Source: Vitrella brassicaformis
Lineage: Eukaryota; Sar; Vitrellaceae
Length of the DNA: 36,523 bases
Direction: 5' to 3'
Assembly: GCA_001179505.1 (NCBI GenBank)
Contig: CDMY01000632.1
Location: 1 to 36,523 of the forward strand
Made by a program: the position numbers and the translations under genes. The notes beneath the pieces are model-generated. The model had not been told where the DNA came from. It saw nothing but the letters and a program-made list of their open reading frames with translations, and made no database searches. This document shows, piece after piece, positions 22,655 to 34,814 of this stretch (position 1 is its first letter; every line of letters starts with the position of its first letter).

Positions 22655-25284
22655 CCCACAAAGCGGCCCGGCGACATCATCCAGCCCCCTCTTTACCCAC
22701 AACCACCCCTCTCTGCAACCCCCTCCCCGTCCAACCCTTTCCCCTTTTGTGGCGCACACCATCGGCGGATCGGCGTGTTTATAGGCAGTGTGTGGACCGA
22801 TGGCCGGCAGACGGGCACACACGTTTGTGGGTGGTCGAGGCGCCCGTTCCCATCCCTCTCCCCCCCATTCCATTCTTTCTTCCTGTCGGTGCTATCCATG
22901 CCATGCATTCGGTGGGTCTGCTTGACGAGCGGGCGGCCTCGGCTGGTGGTGTGGCGGGAGTGTGGATATTGTGTAAGTGACATACATACTAGGCGTAGGC
23001 AGGCGGAGCTCACAGGAGGCGGAGCTCATGGCATGGGAGGGGGGGCTTCTTTCTCGCTGTCGATGTGATGTGCATGGGGGTGGGGCTACGTTCCGTCAGT
23101 GTCTGTCGTGTGTTGTGTGTCGTGACTGTGTGAATGTCATAATGTCTGAGGGAGGGGACGCCCTTTTCTCCCTTTTTGTTTGTGTCAAGACCGCTCATCC
23201 ACCTGCCTTGCTCGTGTTCTGACTGACTTGTGCTTTCCTTTGGTACATACTTACTGGCTGACGGCTCTTCCCTCCTTCTGTGTCTGCCTGACCTGATAGA
23301 GAGAGGCTGGCTGTTTGGCTCGTTACACGCCCGTGATCGCACCAACGAATGCATCGCTACTGTGTGCGTGCCTGGTTGTCTCTCTCTCTCACCACCCACT
23401 CGCTCACCCGCCATGCAGGCTTGGCTGCCATTCTCTCTCAGCAGTTGCCGGCCGTCCTTTTTCATCCCTGTCTGTTGATGCGCGCGTCGTAGTATGTATC
23501 GCGTCTATCCTTTGCACACCTTTCTCGCTCTCTCTCTCTCTCTCTCTGAGTGTGTGTGGGGGGGTGGGGGGCTGGCTGGCTCGGGGGCTTACTTCTTGCA
23601 TGTGATATGTGTCTCCCTGCCCACCCCACCCGGATGGGTGATAGGATGCATTGCATCAACGGTCTATCTGCCGCCCCGCCCCGCCCCGCCCCGCCCCATT
23701 TATCTGTACATATCCTTCAATCGCTACACGGGCAGGCAGACACTCCTATCCACTGACGGGCGGGGGCGAAAGGGGACAAGAGCAATCGATGTGTGTGTAT
23801 GGTTGACTGGTCGGCCTGCTGTTCTGCTCTTCCATACGTACGTGTGTGGGTTGTCTGTACAGCTGGCTGGCTGGGGTCGGACGGACGGGATGGATGGGCA
23901 CGTTGGAGGGCAACCGAGACCAGAAAGATCGCTCTATCTATCACCATACCAGTATGTGATTGATGTGTACTGGCTGCCTGGCTACGTATGCATTTTTGGT
24001 CTCAGGTAAGGGAGGCGGACTTCATCCATCGTGTGTGTATTCATGTCACGTGTGTGTGTTCACGTCTGTCTACGCATGTGTGAGTGGTTCGGCTGTCTCG
24101 CTTCGTCACCACTTTTCTTTGTAATCACATCAATCGCACGCACCCATAGTCACACCCCACCCACACAGCCACCTCTGCTGCACTGCATCGGTCGTACTTT
24201 TGCAAGGATGGGCCGGCAGGTGGGTGGCGTTTTTAATCGCACCGACAGCACAGGCCTAATTCGATTCGTCAGACAGGCAGATGGATGGCCTACTACCAGC
24301 AGCATTTCCCTCTCTCTCCTTTCGTAGCCTCTTTTCTGATGGGTGAGTTCAGAGGCTGTGTAGGCCTGAGGCCTGGGCGACGGTGCATTGCATTCCCATA
24401 CACCCTCTCGCCTGGCTGTGCACACACGCCCGGATGGACAGACAGGTTTGCTTCATTTTGTAGTTGCCTGCCTGCCTTTGTTGCTTGCTTTGCCGCGCCA
24501 CACACACTGCATTCCCCGACTGGCTGGATGAACGAATGGATGGATTATGACATGTATGTGTGTGAATGTTGTGCGCTGTCATGTGATGGATGAGTGGATG
24601 AGTGTCTGTCTGTCTGTCTGTGAGACTGAGGGAGAGAGGCTTATCGTCATCCGGGTCTGCGTGTGAGTGTCACTCTCTCCGATCGCCTCGCCTCGCCTGC
24701 CTTTTTTCTGTCGATGATCGATCACAGAGGTCCGCAGACTGACTGCCTCGTCTCACTGCTGCCCGCCCCCTGTGTGTCTCTGTCTGTCTGTCTGTCTGAA
24801 TGTCTGAATGTCTGTGGGTGCGTGTGTACCGAGTCACGGACACATATCCACCCACCCCTCCACCATCGACTGATTGATGTGATTGGTGTCCGGTGTATTT
24901 ATGACCCATCCATTGATGTGTGTGCATGTGATGTGATGTGTCGTGTGAGTGGACAAAGCCCGTGACGTGACTGACTTGTGCTCTCCGTGTCTGATGTGCC
25001 ACTCAACTGAATACTCACTGACATACACGGAGGATGCAGGCATTAAATCGCAGCCACTCAGCCCGTCAGGTGTGTATCATCGACATGCACACGCATGAAG
25101 CTCTCAGGACACACACAGCAACGCGCCACACAGTCAACCACAGTGAGCCGTGGTGGCTGCGAGGGAAGCCATCCCCTCCCGCTAACCAGTCACTCACTCA
25201 TCTGTCTGTCTGTCCTCCAACCCCACCGCTCTACGCTGCACACCGTCAAGATGTTCTCTGACACCAGCATGCATCGCTGCTGTC
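22655..25284. other. 2.6 kb repeat-rich convergent spacer
   Basis: No supported gene. Visible content: a 12-bp direct repeat AGGCGGAGCTCA (around 23003 and 23019), a (CT)n run (23528-23548), a CCCCG pentanucleotide run (23671-23697), several CTGT runs, and abundant GATG/TGTG tracts. The long frames present encode low-complexity Cys/Ser/Leu/Arg strings. Confidence 0.55.
23671..23697 (+). repeat. (CCGCC)n pentanucleotide repeat
   Basis: Five perfect GC-only units in the 2.6 kb spacer. Confidence 0.9.
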
Positions 25285-26415
25285 TCAGCAGCCTTCATGG
25301 GCCGCCGAGTGACCATCTGACAGGCGACACACACGGCCAGACAGACAGACACTCAAGGCACGTCGTGGGCCGTGGTGTGTGTGATGTGTGTCGTACCTAT
25401 GTAGCGGCATTGCGGCGCTCGACACACAGCATAGACTCACCGAAGCCCGCCGCTGAGCTGAGCTTGTAGGGCCCGCCGCAGAGGTTGAGGCCCGCCTGCT
25501 GGGCCATGAAGCGCCGCTGGAAGTCGGTGCGCAGGTCATCGTCGAGCAACCTCACACAGGTCTTCTTGTGACCCTGCAGGGCAAAATAGGACGAGCGACA
25601 TATACACATCCAGGGAGCTATGTGTGTGTGGTGTTCTATGTGACGCACCTTGAGCTCGTTGTTGAATGAGATGACCGTTCCCATCACGTTGTCGTAAAAC
25701 TGCTCCAACTGGTCATCCTCTACACCGCCTACAGTGAATGAAAACCAGAGACACCATGCCTGCTCCTGCACTCCCATCCCCCCTTACCGGACACGGTGAT
25801 CGTCACTTTCTCCACCGTCGGCAGCTTGTCGTTGGTGTCCCGCCCCCACAGAGAGGGGCTCCGGTCAGTGTGCACGGGCTCGAAGAATGCACTCGGCCGC
25901 AGATGCAAATCCACGATCAGGCTCCTTTCCCGCCCCCTGCTGACCAGCGCCTTGAGCTCCTGCAGGAATAGCTTGTCTGCACACAACACAACACACACGG
26001 CACACAACCATCCCGGCACAGTGTCTTACCAAGCCACGCATCCGGCTCCCTGTCTGTCTGTCTGCCTATCCGTCCATCCATCCATCCCTCACCCACTGAC
26101 CCACCCACCCGTGTAGATGAGGCCGTATTCTTCCACCTGCCAGGAGCCTGTCTTGCCTGCAGGAATTGACCACACATACACAACACAGCACACGTGCAGA
26201 GCACCACACAAGTGCGTCTGTGCGTACCCTTCTGCGTCTCGAACACGACGCACAGCTCCCCGAACTCGGCCCCACCCTCCTCGTCGCCACCAAACGTGTC
26301 TGCAGATCAGGTCAGATGACGCTCGTACCACACCGCACCGTCTGCTTGTCAGATGTGACCGCTTGCTTACTCAGGTCGAGGCTGATGACCCGGACGGCCT
26401 TCTTCTTGGCGCTCC
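25285..26415 (-). CDS. Unrecognised protein, 5' end unresolved (at least 7 exons)
   Basis: Minus-strand exons 26415-26371, 26299-26228, 26156-26109, 25976-25788, 25728-25649, 25573-25441, 25316-25285 join in a single frame with canonical sites, giving about 200 residues to the TGA. Characteristic segments: AKKKAVRVISLDL, EFGELCVVFETQK, GSWQVEEYGLIYT, RERSLIVDLHLRPSAFFEP, DKLPTVEKVTITVSG, FYDNVMGTVISFNNELK, HKKTCVRLLDDDL. It looks like a folded alpha/beta protein; the exon structure and reading continuity make it real, but I cannot name it. One or more 5' exons lie between 26415 and about 26800; candidates include a frame ending at 26527 (SLDNKDLSLIASHLHL), which has no ATG in reach. The last exon adds only ten residues, a weak point in the model. 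Confidence 0.7.
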
Positions 26416-26833
26416 CTGCGACGAACAAACAACCGGCACGCACCGACCGTATGTATGTGTTCGTGCTGTGGCACATCCTTACAGAGGATGAAGCGTCACG
26501 CCTTTCTCCAGCCTCATCCTCACACACCGAGATGGAGATGGCTGGCAATCAGGGAGAGATCTTTGTTGTCGAGGGATGTCAAGCCGGCGCGTCACGTCAG
26601 CGGTTGAGAGCCCGTTCAGTCCCCGCTTGGCCGCACAGCGCCTGTCTTCCCGCCTGTCTATCTGCTTGTCTGTCTGTCAGTCTGTGTCTGTGTGTCATGA
26701 TGCGAGGCCGAGCATAGTCAGCATTTGCACAAACAGCTCGGAAGAAAACACAGAAAGAGACCAAACCTCACCCGCAGCCTGCACGCACGGTGGACACACA
26801 CACGTATCCATCCGTCACACAGAGGCATCCATC
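26416..26833. other. Spacer and unresolved 5' exon(s) of the 25285-26415 gene
   Basis: It lies between two minus-strand genes and probably contains the first exon(s) of the downstream gene. Several short open frames and GT/AG sites exist, but I could not choose one chain with an ATG. A CTGT run occurs at about 26665-26690. Confidence 0.4.
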
Positions 26834-27865
26834 TTATGTGTCCCAGCCGTGGTGTGCCTGTGTGGCCTGCCTGACCCAGTAAGTGAGCGATAATATTCTG
26901 AGTCGCTTGAGCATGATGTAGCAGCACACGGCCACGAAGAACAAAAAGGAGTACCAAATGAAGGTGCTGTCCATCTCAGTCCTGCACACACCACACACGC
27001 ACACATGTCAACATGCGTTTGTCTGTCTTATTGGAAGGCTCACTTTCGTTTCAGTTTGCTGAGCAGCGCCCCGGCCTTTTGCAGACGCTGCCCATACGCT
27101 GCACTCAAGACAGACAGACAGACAGACAGGAACACGCCCTTCAGCGGCCATTGCATGCAGCACCAAATGCACCCGTACCTGAGTAGGCCTCGTCTGTCTT
27201 GCCGATGGTCGTCGAACCATGATCTGTGTGTGACACACATAACGACAGACACACACATACACAGAGATCACGATACTCTGCTGGCTTGCTCACCGAGTGC
27301 CTCTGTGACTTGGTGCATTCTCTGCAGTTCCGTCTGCATCATCTGGCGGGTCTCACGCAGCCCACTCCTCAACTCCTCATCCCCACCACCGATGCGCTGA
27401 CGGGGTGCCCCCGATGCCGATGCTGACGCCGGCCCGCCGCTGCCCGCCAGCAAGTTGGTCCGCCGGCTCTCTGGACAGGTGCTGCTGCACCATGCCGTAC
27501 CAACGACAAAGCTGATCCTACCTGTGCGGACAAACACACAGTACATTGGATCAGGGCACCAGTCCATCAACAGACACACCTGGCGATTTGCTTCGCTGCC
27601 CTCCCTCGCCAAGGCCCTCTGCAGCTGCGCAATCTGCTCACGCAGGCTCCTGCAAACAAACAGATAACACACACATGGGTCGGCATCTGTCTTCACCTGA
27701 TTGCATATTCGTTGCGTACTGTCGCGTGGCCCCTGCGACATCTGGAGCGACGGCTGCGGGCGAGGGGAGGGCAGAGAGCGCCTCAAACAGGCTCTGGTCC
27801 AACGATGCGACACTCTGCATCGATGTCAACATGTCACGATGGCTCACGCAGATCCAGGGAACCAT
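26834..27865 (-). CDS. SEC20: Sec20-type SNARE, ER-Golgi retrograde transport (6 exons)
   Basis: Minus-strand exons 27865-27720, 27649-27580, 27468-27294, 27223-27179, 27098-27044, 26981-26834; 212 residues, phases consistent. Sec20 is the ER-resident SNARE that receives COPI vesicles. The sequence shows an N-terminal helical part (SLREQIAQLQRALAREG), an SRRTNLLAG segment matching the RRRNL-type region of Sec20, a SNARE-like helix (ELRSGLRETRQMMQTELQRM onward, to YGQRLQKAGALLSKLKRK), and one C-terminal membrane anchor (STFIWYSFLFFVAVCCYIML) followed by KRLR. The tail after the anchor is longer than usual and lacks an HDEL-type signal. Intron 2 (111 nt) is a multiple of three without stops, so its retention would keep frame. 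The start ATG lies 10 bp from the GGGTTTGGG element. Confidence 0.8.
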
Positions 27866-27874
27866 TGTTCATGT

Positions 27875-27896
27875 CAGGGTTTGGGCTTCAGGGTTT
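27875..27896. promoter_or_regulatory. GGGTTTGGGCTTCAGGGTTT element, copy B
   Basis: Nearly identical to copy A at 12449-12473. It lies in the 254-bp spacer between the divergent Sec20 (-) and 28120 (+) genes, directly before the Sec20 ATG, so it would be in or next to a very short 5' leader. Confidence 0.5.
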
Positions 27897-28119
27897 CGGG
27901 GAAGGCGAAAGATCCGCGGAGGCCGGCAGCGGTGTTTGTATCGGGGGGTGCGGTATCTGTCCGCATCTGCATCCTGAAGTAGCCGGTGAGGGCCTCACAG
28001 GTGCGCAGACATCAGATCTGTTCTCATGATGCCTGCACGCCCTGAAGCAGCTGGCCTCCATGGTGCTTTGCTGTGTGCGGTGTGGTATAGAGTAGGTCAC
28101 TCATCCGTAGCCTCCTGCA

Positions 28120-31100
28120 ATGGACCGTGACGATAGCGATGACCGCGGGGCTCGTCCACAGGTCAGCCACTCACGGGGCTCTCCACTTCCCTGCCGCATC
28201 TGTGTGGTCTTGGTGGTGTGTTACAGTCGGCAAATGTGGATGACGCCCTTGATCAGCTTGGGAAGGAGAAGCATCGCACCGACACACTCTACCGCACCAT
28301 ACAAACACAAGTGAGTGAGTGAGTGAGTGAGCGAGGGTAGAGTGGCCGTGATAGGCGCGTGGTGGCATGTGTGTATCGTGATGTTTGTGCGTTGTCAGTT
28401 GGCGGCTCAGCGTGCCTCCCTGACGGCCGGCGATGTGGGTAGGGTACTGGGTCACATCACCCGAGGCGGTGATTGTCTGAAGGAGGCCGCCGATTGTCTG
28501 AGCGGACTGACTGAGGTGCGTGAAGACGAGTGGTGTCCATCGACCACACACACGTCAATGTGTGTGTTTGTGTTGTGTGTGCATCATTCAGGGTGACGGC
28601 AGTGTGCGTACGGGAGTGGCGGACAGCTCATGGAGCGTCGATGGCGGTATGTGTGTGCATCGAGGCCAGCCAGAGAGGCTTGGAATGAGTTCCGTTTATC
28701 AGATGCCTTCTCTGTGTGGGTCAATGTGTGTGTGATCAGGTAGCAGCTGTATCGGATAGCAAGCGGGCCCGATTGGATGGTCACTCAGACCATCCTGCTG
28801 CTCCTGCTGCTGCTGCTGCTGCTGCTGCAAGTGCAGGTGGGCGGCGACACAGAAGATGAACCACACACATCAGACGCACTCAATGCCCTCTCTGTCTGTC
28901 TGGTTGTTGTGCAGGTGGTGTGTCGGGCGTCTCTCAGCAAGATGAGCAAACCCAAAACCAGCAGCACCACAACCACCAGCAGCAGGTCAGGCAGACAGCA
29001 CACGGGGCCTGGCCAAGGCAGCAACCAATCAACGGCAGGCTTGTTGACGCCCTCATGTTCTCTGTCCATCTGCGTGTGTACGTGTGTGTCAGGTTGCGTG
29101 TGGGCCGTGTTTGTGTGGCCTTGAGGGCCCGTTGGTGTGCGAGATGGCCTCCTTTCTCACCACCATCGAGGCCACCGTCCTCTGTCTTGTCAACAAGGAC
29201 ATCAACAGCAAGGCCGACTACACCGCCAACACAACCACCACCGAGGACAAGACCGACGACACGCCATTTGGCATCTACCACAACCTGACCATCGCAAAGG
29301 AGGAGTGCAAGACGTGGGCGAACCTCAACCAGCCCACACGCGCACGCCTGAAGACCAAACTGGTGAGGCAGAGTGTGTGCTCATCGTGTCGCCTCATATC
29401 CATGCGTTCGTCTGTCGATATGGTGTCTGTGTGGCTGTTCAGGGCAACGTCAAGACGGCTCGCATCGCGTGGCCCATCGACAGCCCCGGTCGGAGGCGGT
29501 CCTCAGGCAGGAGCGGCGGGCGGCTGGTGGCGGAGTGTCTGGCGGGATCAAAGTCGTCCCTGGAGGACTTGCACATGACATCATGGGACGGGGATCACGG
29601 CAAGAACCCTGGTCGGCTGCCTGCCGTCGTCTTTACCAAGCTGAGGCTGCTCGCCGTTACATCATTTAAATGCCTTACCTACTTCAGGTGAGAGGGAATA
29701 GGACTCATGAATCGATTTGAAATGTCCGTCGGACGTACTGCCATTGTCCATCTTGCTATCCTTCTGCCTTGTCTGTCTGTCCCTCAGGAAGTGCAACTGG
29801 ACCTTCCCGAGCCTCGTCGACTTGCGGGTCAGCACCACGACGGGGAGCCAGCTTCCCGACGTCACCCACATCGTGCGGTCATCCCCCCAGCTGCGCACAC
29901 TCACAACGACCAACAGCTGGGAAAAGATCGACGGCAGGGGCAGCGACTGGTGTGAGTTCGCCAGTGCCCTCGGGCAGTGCCCTCACTTGACGACCATCCG
30001 CGGGCTGGCCATCGGGATCGGCAACGACTGCAGCCACCTGCCTGACTTGCAGAAGGCCCTCGACACCCCTGGGGCAAAGAGGAGAACCGAGGTAGGTGGG
30101 TGGGCTCAGATGGGCAGACAGCCAGCCAGGCAATGCACGTCCTGCGCTCCTCTTCCTGCTTTCATGTTGCATCCCTGCCTCCCATCGTGTAGGCGTCAAG
30201 AAGACCATCGAGTTCGAGTACGACCCCAGCATCAGCTGCACCTTCAGCGACGAGACCCGTCCCCTGCACACCTTCCTCACGTGGGCGGGAGGAGTCCGCG
30301 TGTCCATCGAGTGGCTCGGCGGGAAGGTCAGGATGGATTGCAGCAAGGCTGTGTCGAGCTCTATGGCCCCTCCTGCTGTGCGTGGCCCCGTGGCTGACGT
30401 GGTCAAGCAGATGGCGTCCCAGGCAGCGATAGTAAGTCGAATGACAGTGATGGCATTCTTCCACCCATCTGTCTATCGTGTTGTACACGCCATGGCTGCC
30501 TGTGTGCCTCAGGTGGACTTGTATTTGGGCGGGAGCCGACTGCACGACTCATGGAAGGACCTCCATTTTCCCGCCGCAGACCTGCTCCAAATCGTGGGCA
30601 CCGCAGACCCGCAGGAGGTCATCGAGAGCATCCCCAAATGGCTGCTGGAGGTCGATGAGGACGGCAACAACGTGTGCTTCCCCAAGATAGACTACCTCGA
30701 TATCTCGATGGGGCGTGTGGGGGATGATGGCCCACCTGCAGAGGCCTGGCACTTGCCGGCCGCCCCCAACGCACTCAGTACACTGCTAGGCAGCCTGCGG
30801 ATGGTCACGTCAGTCTGCTTCAACAGGTCTAGTTTGTCCGCCGTGTGTGAGTGCCTGTCACACATGACCGTCGACAAACTAGATACGTTGGAGGTCTCTG
30901 TGGGCGACCATCTGACTGCACTGCCTGACCCCACCCCAGTACACACTGCCGTCTGTGCACCGTCAACTCTTCCCGATACGTGACTGGGGGCGGCCCGCAG
31001 TGAGCAAGGCAGCTGCCTTGTCGTGTATGCGTTTGGCCTCACTCACTCACGCACACGAGGCAGAGTTTGAGTTTTACATAGCGTCAGACCAGTTTGACTT

Positions 31101-31407
31101 CCACCGGGACTATGGGGAGCTAGAGGGATGGGCGGGAGATGATGAAGATGAAGATGACGATGAGGATGCTGTGTGGGAGCGGGAGAGGGAGCTACTAGAG
31201 CAGGCCATGAAGGAGCATGGCAAGGGCTGCATGCGCGCGTTGGCCACTGAGTGCTATGAGGTAGTCAAGGGAGGATATCATCTGACGGACGTAGACGTCA
31301 GCTGTGACGTGGAAGACGACGAGACCACGACGCAGCCGGTGTCCTACGGCCGTTTGCAGCTGAAGGTGTTAGCCAAGGGTGCCACAGCAGGCTCACCGAC
31401 TGACTGA
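28120..31407 (+). CDS. Large unrecognised protein, acidic/poly-Ala/Leu-rich (12 exons)
   Basis: Exons 28120-28161, 28227-28310, 28399-28515, 28592-28636, 28740-28836, 28915-28985, 29093-29362, 29443-29687, 29788-30095, 30193-30431, 30513-30893, 30940-31407; 788 residues, every phase consistent. I do not recognise the family. Seen in order: a short acidic start (MDRDDSDDR); helical segments (LDQLGKEKHRTDTLYRTIQ); a basic patch SKRARLDGHSDH; a run of eight Ala; a Gln/His tract (QQHHNHQQQ); a Cys-containing hydrophobic block (CEMASFLTTIEATVLCLVNK) faintly F-box-like; then Leu-rich stretches such as FPSLVDLRVSTTTG and SPQLRTLTTTNSW that recall irregular leucine-rich repeats; and a C-terminal acidic tract (GDDEDEDDDEDAVWERE). 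The order acidic start, basic patch, poly-Ala, long Leu-rich body parallels the gene at 16771-20091. Substrate-adaptor function would be speculation. Confidence 0.75.
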
Positions 31408-33873
31408 CTGACTGGCTGACTCACTCGCTGCTGACATGTGGATCTGTCTGGCTGTGGATGAAATGCCCGTGTGCATGCGATGTGCACTCGAGTGGAATGT
31501 GTGCGTGTGGTTGCTCAGCTGCAATGATGAATGGGAGTTTTTCGAGACATTAAGAGACACAGACAGCCGTGCGAGTAGTATGTTCATCCTTTGCCGACCG
31601 CCCGATGTAAACGATGAAGATTCATTGAGGCAAGGAACCAATTACGCGTCCACTCCACTCATCTAGCCACGCATGAGACTAGCCAACGATAAATCACCCA
31701 CCTACGCAATCAACGCATCGATCTGATGACGCACGGAGGCACGCACCGCCAAACGCCATCCAGCCAGATACCTGTTACATTCACACCTTCCTTACATAAA
31801 TATGTATGGCCCCCGCCCCCCTTCCCTCCCCCCATGGCTGCCCTGCCCGAGTGTGTGCAGCATGTCATCGATCAGAGCTGACGGGCTCACGAGCTCGACA
31901 CAGCCAAGCAACCAACCAACAAGAAAAGGCCTCACCCAGGCGACCCTTTCTCTTGCATGTTGTCCTGTTCGTTCGTTCATGTCATTGTCACGGTCCGAAA
32001 AACGCACAGATACAGTGAGTGATATGATGCTGATCAGATCAAAGCCATCAATCGATTCATTCATCGATCCATCCACCCGCCCAATTATGTCGAAGCGAAG
32101 ACCCACACACACATGCTAGCATTGCCATGCAATGTCTATCGGTCTGTCTGTCTGGCTGTCTGTCTGTCTCTTTCTCTCCCACCGAGCCCACCACCGACCT
32201 CTCATCGCTTTGAACGAGACAGAAACACACACATAACACACGCATCCATGTAGTGCGGTAGGAATGAGATGGGTATAGCCTTGCCTTGTCTGCGTGTGTC
32301 TGTGTCCTGGAGGCGCACCGCGGCCAATTGGCCACAATGCTGCGAGGCGAGGGAGGGGGACGGGCCTGCAGTCATGCCAGCCAGCGGCTCCCCGCCCTCT
32401 TCCCGACTCCTCTGGTCAGTCAACGGAGGGAGGGATGCACGAGGGAGAAAGCAGCGCTCACTAATGATATGAATGACATGTAGGTATATTGTGGTAGATA
32501 GATGTAGCACGTACACACACAGCTAGTAGCTACGATGCGATAAATGTCGTCAAGTCAGCCAGTTGTTCGGAGGGGGAACGATCACAGCTAACACCATCCA
32601 CACCATACACAGAGGGGGGCGTCAGTCTCCCTCTCTTGAGACAGGAGGAGACACCCATACTGCTCTGCCCTTACGTTACGTGTTGGTGTCAGGTTGCCAC
32701 CTGCCTGCCTGCCTGCCTGCCGGTTACAAACCCACACACACACAGCCCCCTCCAAACAAACACCCCGTAGCTAACTACCTCACATAGGCAGACAGACAGA
32801 CAGGCAGGCGAGTAAATCAACTCATCCCATGCATGCAGAAAGGAACGAACGTGAGCTCAGGTTATGAGTGAAGCCAAGCCGCCGAAAAAATGCTTTCGAT
32901 GCATTCGGATCAGTCAGGTGGTCGGTTCGTTCGGTAAGCAAGCTTTGTGACGTCAGTCGTGTGGATCGATTCATCAAGTCAGTCGGTCAATCCGCAGAAG
33001 GCACGACACGAACAATACAGCAAGTATTCTAACATTCACTCATGTCGTCACAGGCAGCACCAAAACACAATTGATGTGATGACACTTGCACACGACACAG
33101 CACAGAAGAGCACAGGACCACAACACTCACGACACAGACAAACGCATTTTCTCATGAACGACACGTAGCACCAGCAACCATCGAAAAGAACGACAGCAGT
33201 ATACTGAGGGGGAGCCAGCCCAGCCAGGGGACGAGGTGGGTGGGAGACATCAGTCGGTTGCCAGCAGCCAGCACAAGGCGAGAAAAAAAAGCAAGCCAAG
33301 CATGTGTGGCAGGCAGAGGCAACACGACAGGCAGGCAGACCCCGACTCGGCTCGGCTAGCGTGTCCCGTCAAGCTAAGCTGGTCACGTAGGCTCACACCC
33401 ACCCATCCACATGAATCTACAATAGTACGCACCAGAGAGAGAGAGATGGATAAATATCACTCACTCACATCACCGGCATGGCATCATCTGTCTGTCAAAA
33501 GCCACTGACTGCGACACCCATCCTATCGCATCGCATCGCATCGCACCCCACGTACCACGCACGCACCGAAGTGGCTCGCTCCGCTCCCCACACGCACAGC
33601 ACAGCACAGAGACATGTCATGTCGGCGTGGGCGTGTGGGCTGGCTGATCGACCTGCGAGGCTACAGTGGACAGACAGAGAGGTCACGTAGGCAGGTCGGG
33701 TCTAGTACATCTATATGTATGTATCACTGATGCAGGCAGGCATGCACGAGTAGCACGCACGCTCATCCATCCTTCATTTAGTCACGGTCATTGTCTCTTC
33801 TTTCTCTTGGACCGCACCGCAGCAGCGAGGGAGGGGCGGGGGGGAGGGAGAGGGGGGTCGGCTGGTCGGCCGC
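31408..33873. other. 2.5 kb convergent spacer
   Basis: No supported gene. It contains CTGT and TGCC runs (32140-32170, 32701-32721), a GCATC pentanucleotide run (33526-33545), and CA-rich stretches. Open frames on both strands are short and repeat-driven. Confidence 0.55.
33526..33545 (+). repeat. (CGCAT)n pentanucleotide repeat
   Basis: Four tandem TCGCA units near the end of the convergent spacer. Confidence 0.8.
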
Positions 33874-34814
33874 TCAGAGGGAGTAGATGAGCTGGCCACC
33901 GGTCCTCAGCTTGCGGATCCACAGCCACAGGTAGTCCCCTGCAAGAACCACACACACAGACCGAGACACGCCGTGATGTGTGGGAGCAAACGCCGGTGTG
34001 CCCGTGTGTATTATGTATGGACGTACCTGAGAGGAGTGTGTGGAGGAGGTCCGCAACGAAGAGGCCGATAAAGTGCTCGCCGATCCAGTACAGCTGCACC
34101 CAGAAGAGCAACCGCACTGCCCGCGAGCACACCAGCAGACCCACGTAGTGACTTGTCACATTCTCAACCTGAACACCACACAGTTGCAGACGCCACGCCC
34201 ACCATTATCACAATCATGCTGATGGCCTGCCGCCTCTGTTAATGTTACCTACCTCGTGCATCCTCCGCATAAGGTAGAGCTGCGGGATGAGGGCGACGGC
34301 CTCGATGTACATGGTGAAGGCCACCAGGATCTGCACCGTCCACCACTTGTAGCCGGGGTGGAAGAAGAACGCCAACACCAGGGCCGCGGGAATCAGAATC
34401 GTGGCTTTCAGCGGCGAGGGGGCCTGCTTGATCGTCGTGTGCCGGAACTGCCACATCGAGTAGGCCAGCATCAACGCCACGACCGTCGAGCAGATCAGCT
34501 CCATGTACGCCAAGTTCGTCTGAACCAACCAAAACATCACACCACACACACACGTATCTGCCTGCCGTACCCTCCATTTCCTCTCCCCCCCTCCGTCCCT
34601 CTGTGTGTCAGTTCCCTCCCCCCGCGCCCCTCCGTACCTCGATGAGTCTGGTGTACATGGACCAGATGCACCTGCTGATAGTGGCGGCGAGGAGCATATA
34701 CTGGGTGTCGCTCGACAGGCCATAGACGGATTTCTGCTTCTGTATCTTCCTCAGAAGCACGATGGAACCCACGAAGTGGACCAGGTAGCCGAGGATGAAC
34801 AGCCAAATCTCCAT
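33874..34814 (-). CDS. ERD2/KDEL-receptor family seven-helix membrane protein (4 exons)
   Basis: Minus-strand exons 34814-34638, 34519-34253, 34168-34027, 33938-33874; 216 residues, the usual size (about 212). Family signatures are the N-terminal helix (LGYLVHFVGSIVLLRKIQKQ), GLSSDTQYMLLAATISRCIW (matching the GIS-KSQ-LFA--F-TRY region), HPGYKWWTVQILVAFTMYIE then AVALIPQLYLM, VENVTSHYVGLL, and a basic C-terminus. Classical ERD2 retrieves K/HDEL proteins from Golgi to ER by COPI. Here the N-terminal Arg (R5 in human) is Leu, the helix-6 Tyr-Arg is Ser-Arg, and the WIWRYH-like segment reads WVQLYW, so pocket residues differ. It may be an ERD2-like paralogue rather than the HDEL receptor itself. 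The start is the only ATG that keeps the first helix. Confidence 0.85.

Noticed and set aside
23494-24009. 171-residue plus-strand frame in the convergent spacer
   Set aside because: It is built from CT, CCCCG and TG repeats, with no splice structure or domain.
30894-30983. Reading straight through exon 11 to the stop at 30983 in the 28120 gene
   Set aside because: Splicing at 30893|30940 keeps frame into a 156-codon acidic C-terminal exon, which is the better model, though read-through remains possible.
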